A DNA stretch of 9,847 nucleotides from positions 1 to 9,847 of the forward strand of contig JAIRUL010000207.1 of assembly GCA_031254445.1 (NCBI GenBank), in the 5' to 3' direction. Within the stretch, counting starts at the first letter, position 1. Each line of letters starts with the position of its first letter. The DNA is from Chitinispirillales bacterium. Its GTDB lineage: Bacteria; Fibrobacterota; Chitinivibrionia; Chitinivibrionales; Chitinispirillaceae. The position numbers were made by a program, and so were the translations under genes. This document shows positions 6,406 through 9,847 of the stretch, piece after piece. The notes below the pieces were generated by a model that saw only the letters and a program-made list of their open reading frames with translations, was not told where the DNA came from and did not search any database.

Positions 6406-7425
6406 TCAAAACTGCCTCAAGAACCTAACATCGTTCTCATAAAACAGCCTTATGTCGTCAATCCCGTACTTCAAAAGCGCGCTTCGCTCTATTCCCATCC
6501 CGAAAGCGAACCCGGTGTATTTTTCAGGGTCAACCCCGCAGGCTCTAAAGACGTTCGGGTGAACCATCCCCGCGCCGAGGATCTCTAACCAGCCGCTTTG
6601 CTTGCATATGCTGCACCCGTTGCCTTTGCACAGGAAGCATTCAACGTCAACCTCGACGCTTGGCTCCGTGAACGGGAAGAAGCTGGGGCGGATTTTGATC
6701 TTCGTGTTTTCGTCGAAAAATTGCCGCGAGAAGGCTAGGAGCGTTCCCTTCAAATCGGAGAAGCTGACGTTTTCGTCGACGTATAGCCCCTCGACCTGAT
6801 GGAACATGCAGTAGCTCCGCGCGCTGATCTCCTCGTTGCGGTAGACGCGGCCGGGCATGATTGCGCGGATGGGGGGCTTTTGCGCCTCCATAACGCGGAT
6901 CTGCACCGGCGACGTGTGCGTCCGCAGCACGGCGTTTTGGCCGATGTAGAACGTGTCCTGCATGTCGCGGGCGGGGTGGAGCGGCGGCATGTTCAGCGCC
7001 TGAAAGTTGTAGTAGTCGCTCTCGGCGTCCGGGCCGTAGGCTACCGAGAAGCCCATCCCCGCGAAGATCTCTACTATCTGATTCCGGATCTTCGATAGCG
7101 GGTGCAGGCTGCCGGCGGGGAACGGGTAGCCGGGTAGGGTAGGGTCGAACCCAAGATCCTCCTCCGCCGATGCGTTGCCGCGCCACGGCGCGGCGGCGAA
7201 GCGTTCCTCGACGCCTTGGCGCAGGGAGTTGGCCGCCGCGCCGAAAGTTTTGCGCTCCTCCGGGGACATAGAGCCGAGCGACTTAACGAGGTCGCGCAGT
7301 ATCCCCTTTTTGCCGAGGTACTTGAGGCGGAAACCCTCCGCGTCCTGCTCCGAGGCGATAGCCGCAAACTCGGCGTCCGCCGCATTGCGCAGGGCTTCTA
7401 GCGATTCTATTGTAGTGTATTCCAT
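6406..7425 (-). CDS. pheS: Phenylalanyl-tRNA synthetase alpha subunit
   Basis: A 339-residue catalytic subunit of the PheRS heterotetramer, which activates Phe with ATP and transfers it to tRNAPhe. The N-terminal helical arm (about 1-85) has the family GKKGILRDLVKSLGSMSPEE segment. The class II catalytic core has motif 1 at LHPLSKIRNQIVEIFAGMGF (108-127), motif 2 around YRNEEISARSYCMFHQVEG (195-213), the FPFTEPSVEVDVEC region (250-263) and motif 3 at GFAFGMGIERSALLKYGIDD (305-324). A four-cysteine cluster, C..CKGNGC..C, lies at 263-274, as in many bacterial PheS. The frame is open 16 codons further upstream, but the ATG at 7425 has GGAG five bases before it and gives the usual N terminus. It follows the small membrane-protein gene by 16 bases. 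Confidence 0.97.
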   Translation of the reverse strand: MEYTTIESLEALRNAADAEFAAIASEQDAEGFRLKYLGKKGILRDLVKSLGSMSPEERKTFGAAANSLRQGVEERFAAAPWRGNASAEEDLGFDPTLPGYPFPAGSLHPLSKIRNQIVEIFAGMGFSVAYGPDAESDYYNFQALNMPPLHPARDMQDTFYIGQNAVLRTHTSPVQIRVMEAQKPPIRAIMPGRVYRNEEISARSYCMFHQVEGLYVDENVSFSDLKGTLLAFSRQFFDENTKIKIRPSFFPFTEPSVEVDVECFLCKGNGCSICKQSGWLEILGAGMVHPNVFRACGVDPEKYTGFAFGMGIERSALLKYGIDDIRLFYENDVRFLRQF

Positions 7426-7441
7426 AGCATCTCCGTGTAAC

Positions 7442-7696
7442 TCATAAATGGCTGTTTGCGTAGTGTATGACAAAAATATTTAACATATACGAAAGCGCGC
7501 AAACAGCAATGAACAAACCGGCGAAAACCCTGCTCGTTGTTAGCATGGGCAGCTGTTTATTCAAAAGCATTGTTGCGCAAATTATCAGCGAAAAGTACAT
7601 AAACAAAAATGTCCTGTAGCTGGAAGCGTACACAGTGGGGGAGAACCCCATAATCCACACCATGCTACGGTTCCAGTGTTTATCTTTAAAACGCAT
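7442..7696 (-). CDS. Small hypothetical membrane protein with two predicted helices
   Basis: Not recognised. It is 84 residues from the ATG at 7696; a TTG two codons upstream is an alternative start. A basic, aromatic N terminus (MRFKDKHWNRSMVWIMGFSP) precedes two hydrophobic stretches, about residues 29-44 (FLFMYFSLIICATMLL) and 57-77 (VFAGLFIAVCALSYMLNIFV and adjacent). These predict a two-helix inner-membrane hairpin. It begins 8 bases after the rplT stop and ends 16 bases before pheS, so it lies inside the operon. GGGG directly abuts the ATG, which leaves a weak ribosome-binding site. The DNA is visibly AT-richer than its neighbours. In E. coli this spot holds the Phe-rich pheM leader peptide and an attenuator. 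This ORF is longer and I see no U-tracted hairpin, so I do not equate them. Confidence 0.5.
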   Translation of the reverse strand: MRFKDKHWNRSMVWIMGFSPTVYASSYRTFLFMYFSLIICATMLLNKQLPMLTTSRVFAGLFIAVCALSYMLNIFVIHYANSHL

Positions 7697-7704
7697 CCCC
7701 AAAT

Positions 7705-8052
7705 CTATGCCGACACCGTCACCACGAGCTTTGCAAACGCTTCAGGCTCGTGCAACGCCAGATGCGCCAGCGACTTGCGGTCTAGCTCTATCCCCTTGAC
7801 TTTCAGCCCCGAGATGAACTTCCCGTAGGTCGTCCCGTTTAGCCTCGCGGCGGCGTTTATGCGCACGATCCACAGCGAGCGGAAGTTGCGCTTGTTCTGC
7901 TTGCGGTCCCTGTAGGCGTACACGCCCGCGCGGTACATCGCGTCTTTCGCGATTGTGATGCAATTCTTGCGCTTGCTGAAATACCCGGCGGTCTGGCTGA
8001 TTATAGCTTTGCGGCGCGCGCGCGACGCGACCCTTGTTTTTGCCCTCGGCAT
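7705..8052 (-). CDS. rplT: 50S ribosomal protein L20
   Basis: A 115-residue protein starting MPRAKTRVASRARRKAIISQ, with GYFSKRKNCITIAKDAMYRA and RDRKQNKRNFRSLWIVRINA, all L20 signatures. L20 binds 23S rRNA early in large-subunit assembly and, in several bacteria, represses its own operon by binding mRNA. The basic N-terminal extension followed by a globular C-terminal half (AAARLNGTTYGKFISGLKVK) is complete. The reading frame is open 36 codons further upstream, but the ATG at 8052 has GGAG eight bases before it and gives the exact family N terminus, so the longer version is rejected. It lies 127 bases after rpmI, an unusually wide gap for this pair, with a small hairpin in between. Confidence 0.97.
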   Translation of the reverse strand: MPRAKTRVASRARRKAIISQTAGYFSKRKNCITIAKDAMYRAGVYAYRDRKQNKRNFRSLWIVRINAAARLNGTTYGKFISGLKVKGIELDRKSLAHLALHEPEAFAKLVVTVSA

Positions 8053-8087
8053 AGTCCAAACTCCTTCTTTATAATATTTTGTTGAAT

Positions 8088-8107
8088 TTACGGCGTTGAT
8101 TCCGTAA
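8088..8107 (-). promoter_or_regulatory. Hairpin in the rpmI-rplT gap
   Basis: On the minus strand TTACGG pairs with CCGTAA around an 8-base loop, 35 bases before the rplT ATG. No U-run follows, so it is not a terminator. It may influence rplT translation or processing of the rpmI-rplT transcript. The stem is only six base pairs, so it could be chance. Confidence 0.3.
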
Positions 8108-8179
8108 TACGTTAAACAATACGAAAAAGACACGCAATGCTTGAAAACCTCACGCGGCAAATTGCCGACCTACAGACGG

Positions 8180-8374
8180 CTACATCTGTATCATGAGCGC
8201 CACCTTCTTCTCCACGCCGTCGTAAACGAGCGCCGACTTCCTCAGGCTGCGCTTGCGCTTCCTGTCCTTCTTGTTGAGGATGTGGCTCTTGAACGCCTTC
8301 CTCCGCTTGACGTGGCCGTTCGCCGTGAGGCTGAAACGCTTGCGCGCTGCCGACCTGCTCTTCATCTTTGGCAT
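8180..8374 (-). CDS. rpmI: 50S ribosomal protein L35
   Basis: A 64-residue basic protein, exact family length. It starts [20 protein letters not shown], followed by [20 protein letters not shown] and RSLRKSALV, the usual L35 pattern (K.K.k.aakKRFk.T..Gk.kr). It is a small structural protein of the large ribosomal subunit that docks on 23S rRNA. The ATG at 8374 has GGGAG six bases upstream. It lies between infC and rplT as in most bacteria. The upstream gap (8375-8502) contains a hairpin that ends shortly before the ribosome-binding site, in the region where E. coli L20 represses rpmI-rplT translation. Confidence 0.96.
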   Translation of the reverse strand: MPKMKSRSAARKRFSLTANGHVKRRKAFKSHILNKKDRKRKRSLRKSALVYDGVEKKVALMIQM

Positions 8375-8395
8375 CTGACACTCCCTTTTCTCTTT

Positions 8396-8418
8396 GGCCG
8401 ACGGGAAACGCCGTGGCC
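8396..8418 (-). promoter_or_regulatory. Hairpin just upstream of the rpmI ribosome-binding site
   Basis: On the minus strand GGCCACGG pairs with CCGT-GGCC (one bulged C) around the loop CGTTTC, giving an eight-base-pair stem. It ends about ten bases before the GGGAG of rpmI. No U-tract follows. The position matches the translational control region of rpmI-rplT in E. coli, where L20 binds. Whether L20 recognises this stem is inference. Confidence 0.4.
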
Positions 8419-8502
8419 GAGGTTATTATTGATTAATGTTATGTATCCGGCTGATAATACCGTCACCGTCCCGCCATCCTGCCGCATCGTACCGCAACCG
8501 CA

Positions 8503-9189
<687 letters not shown>

Positions 9190-9195
9190 AATTTG

Positions 9196-9201
9196 CCTCC
9201 T
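9196..9201 (-). promoter_or_regulatory. infC ribosome-binding site that decides the AUC/AUU start
   Basis: On the minus strand AGGAGG is followed by CAA-ATT-ATC-AAC in the infC frame. The spacing is six bases to ATC and three to ATT, so ATC fits better, although ATT is the better-known infC start. No ATG, GTG or TTG lies in frame near it. Confidence 0.8.
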
Positions 9202-9215
9202 TTGATATTGATGTT

Positions 9216-9239
9216 GGCTTTGGCTTTAAAGCCAAAGCC
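9216..9239. promoter_or_regulatory. Perfect 24-base palindrome in the infC leader
   Basis: GGCTTTGGC-TTTAAA-GCCAAAGCC is a perfect inverted repeat with a nine- or ten-base-pair stem. On the plus strand it is followed by TTTTATTTTTT (9240-9250), the form of an intrinsic terminator for rightward transcription, but no plus-strand gene feeds it. On the minus strand, which carries the genes, the A-rich run precedes the stem and the hairpin ends 14 bases before the infC AGGAGG. It may structure the infC leader or stop antisense transcription. Confidence 0.55.
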
Positions 9240-9259
9240 TTTTATTTTTTGATTTCGGA

Positions 9260-9814
9260 TCAAAGCTCCCTAAATGACCCCATTATACGGCCCGCGGCCT
9301 CCTTCCAATCGCCCAATTGCTTTTTTGTGCAATTGAAAGTACTAAACATCAGCTTGCCGTCAAGAATAGTAATCCACAACAAATTGTATATCTCGGTATC
9401 AATGGCCGGCGAGATAAACTCTAAAACTACGGCTTCTTTTCCGTTTATGCCTTCTATGCCGCATCTATACCACTTCGCCGAAGGATAGAGGTTGGTGAAC
9501 GCAGATTTTAAGTTGTCCCGCAGCTCGGGCAGATTACCCACTAATTCCGTATAACGAAATCCAACGTCAACCGAGCCGTCATCATTAGTGTAAACGAGCG
9601 ACGGCCTATTTTCGTTAGGATATTTTAGTTTAAGCCATTCTTCCGACATAATTTTAAAGGACGACGGAATGAGTATTTCTACTTTGCCGTCTAAAATATT
9701 CATCTTTGTCAGTTCAATCTTCTCGCCAATGGCGGCTTTGCCGCCGCAAACGGATGCCGATAGGGCGATGGCAATAACAATGCTAGCTATAACCGATGTT
9801 CTTTTGATGTTCAT
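9260..9814 (-). CDS. Secreted protein of unknown function, possibly DcrB/PsbP-like
   Basis: A 184-residue protein starting MNIKRTSVIASIVIAIALSA, a clear Sec signal peptide (basic start, hydrophobic core). The stretch SVCGGKAAIG follows. Cleavage by signal peptidase I after GKA is plausible. The Cys lacks a good lipobox, so a lipoprotein is less likely. The mature part contains MNILDGKVEILIPSSFKIMS, DDGSVDVGFRYTE and ITILDGKLMFSTFNCTKKQL, and ends with a helix, WKEAAGRIMGSFREL. The pattern 'LDGK...IP..F...S', then a middle helix and a closing helix, recalls the DcrB/DUF1795/PsbP-like fold, but this is a visual guess. AAGGA lies eight bases before the ATG. It lies 70 bases upstream of infC, where thrS is often found. 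The start is close to a repeat copy at the window edge. Confidence 0.75.
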   Translation of the reverse strand: MNIKRTSVIASIVIAIALSASVCGGKAAIGEKIELTKMNILDGKVEILIPSSFKIMSEEWLKLKYPNENRPSLVYTNDDGSVDVGFRYTELVGNLPELRDNLKSAFTNLYPSAKWYRCGIEGINGKEAVVLEFISPAIDTEIYNLLWITILDGKLMFSTFNCTKKQLGDWKEAAGRIMGSFREL

Positions 9815-9829
9815 AAGGTATTCCTTTTT

Positions 9830-9847
9830 TTTAAAATCTTTTTCAGA
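9830..9847 (+). repeat. Beginning of a second copy of the dispersed repeat (runs off the right edge)
   Basis: The last 18 bases, TTTAAAATCTTTTTCAGA, are identical to 3646-3663 in the left arm of the composite repeat, in the same orientation, and stop only because the window ends. It lies 16 bases upstream of the secreted-protein gene start, so the promoter of that gene must lie within or beyond this repeat. Confidence 0.75.

Noticed and set aside
7426..7473. 16-codon upstream extension of pheS
   Set aside because: It would overlap the small membrane-protein gene, and GGAG five bases before the ATG at 7425 gives a normal PheS N terminus.
7425..7704. A pheM-like attenuator before pheS
   Set aside because: The position and Phe content are suggestive, but I found no short Phe-run leader followed by a hairpin and U-tract, and no T-box features.
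8053..8160. 36-codon N-terminal extension of rplT
   Set aside because: L20 begins MPRAK in essentially all bacteria, and the ATG at 8052 has a good GGAG site.

Overview
All recognisable genes in this window lie on the minus strand, so they are transcribed from right to left. They form a conserved bacterial housekeeping string. In transcription order these are: a secreted protein of unknown function, infC (IF3), rpmI (L35), rplT (L20), a small two-helix membrane protein, pheS, pheT, a 491-base repeat-bearing gap, a ZapB-like coiled-coil gene, zapA, a 229-base non-coding gap, rny (RNase Y), ymdB, and the first 48 codons of xseA, which runs off the left edge.

Organism: a bacterium with moderately GC-rich genes and AT-rich intergenic repeats. 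The infC-rpmI-rplT-pheS-pheT order is widespread. Joining it to zapA, rny and ymdB is common outside the Firmicutes. The PheS stretch around YRNEEISARSYCMFHQVEG resembles the version I know from the Bacteroidetes/Chlorobi/Fibrobacteres side of the tree. I lean towards that group but cannot name a genus.

The right part (about 7440-9847) makes translation components: IF3, two ribosomal proteins and then both subunits of phenylalanyl-tRNA synthetase. infC has no plausible ATG, GTG or TTG start at its conserved N terminus. A perfect AGGAGG points to AUC or AUU, which is the classic arrangement for IF3 self-regulation. Short hairpins lie upstream of infC, rpmI and rplT.

The left part (1 to about 3400) covers cell division (ZapB-like, ZapA), mRNA decay (RNase Y), the YmdB phosphodiesterase and DNA repair (XseA). 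The rny-ymdB-xseA genes are tightly packed: 5 bases between the first two, and an 8-base overlap between the next two.

The only clearly non-housekeeping structure is at about 3631-3882. It is a composite element with two inverted arms of about 85 bases, each carrying two nested hairpins. A 25-base tandem array at one edge runs up to the pheT stop codon. The last 18 bases of the window match the start of the same arm, so the element is dispersed in this genome. I found no defence system, CRISPR array, transposase, tRNA or rRNA, and nothing I would call a new biological system. The repeat family and the two unrecognised small proteins are the best leads.
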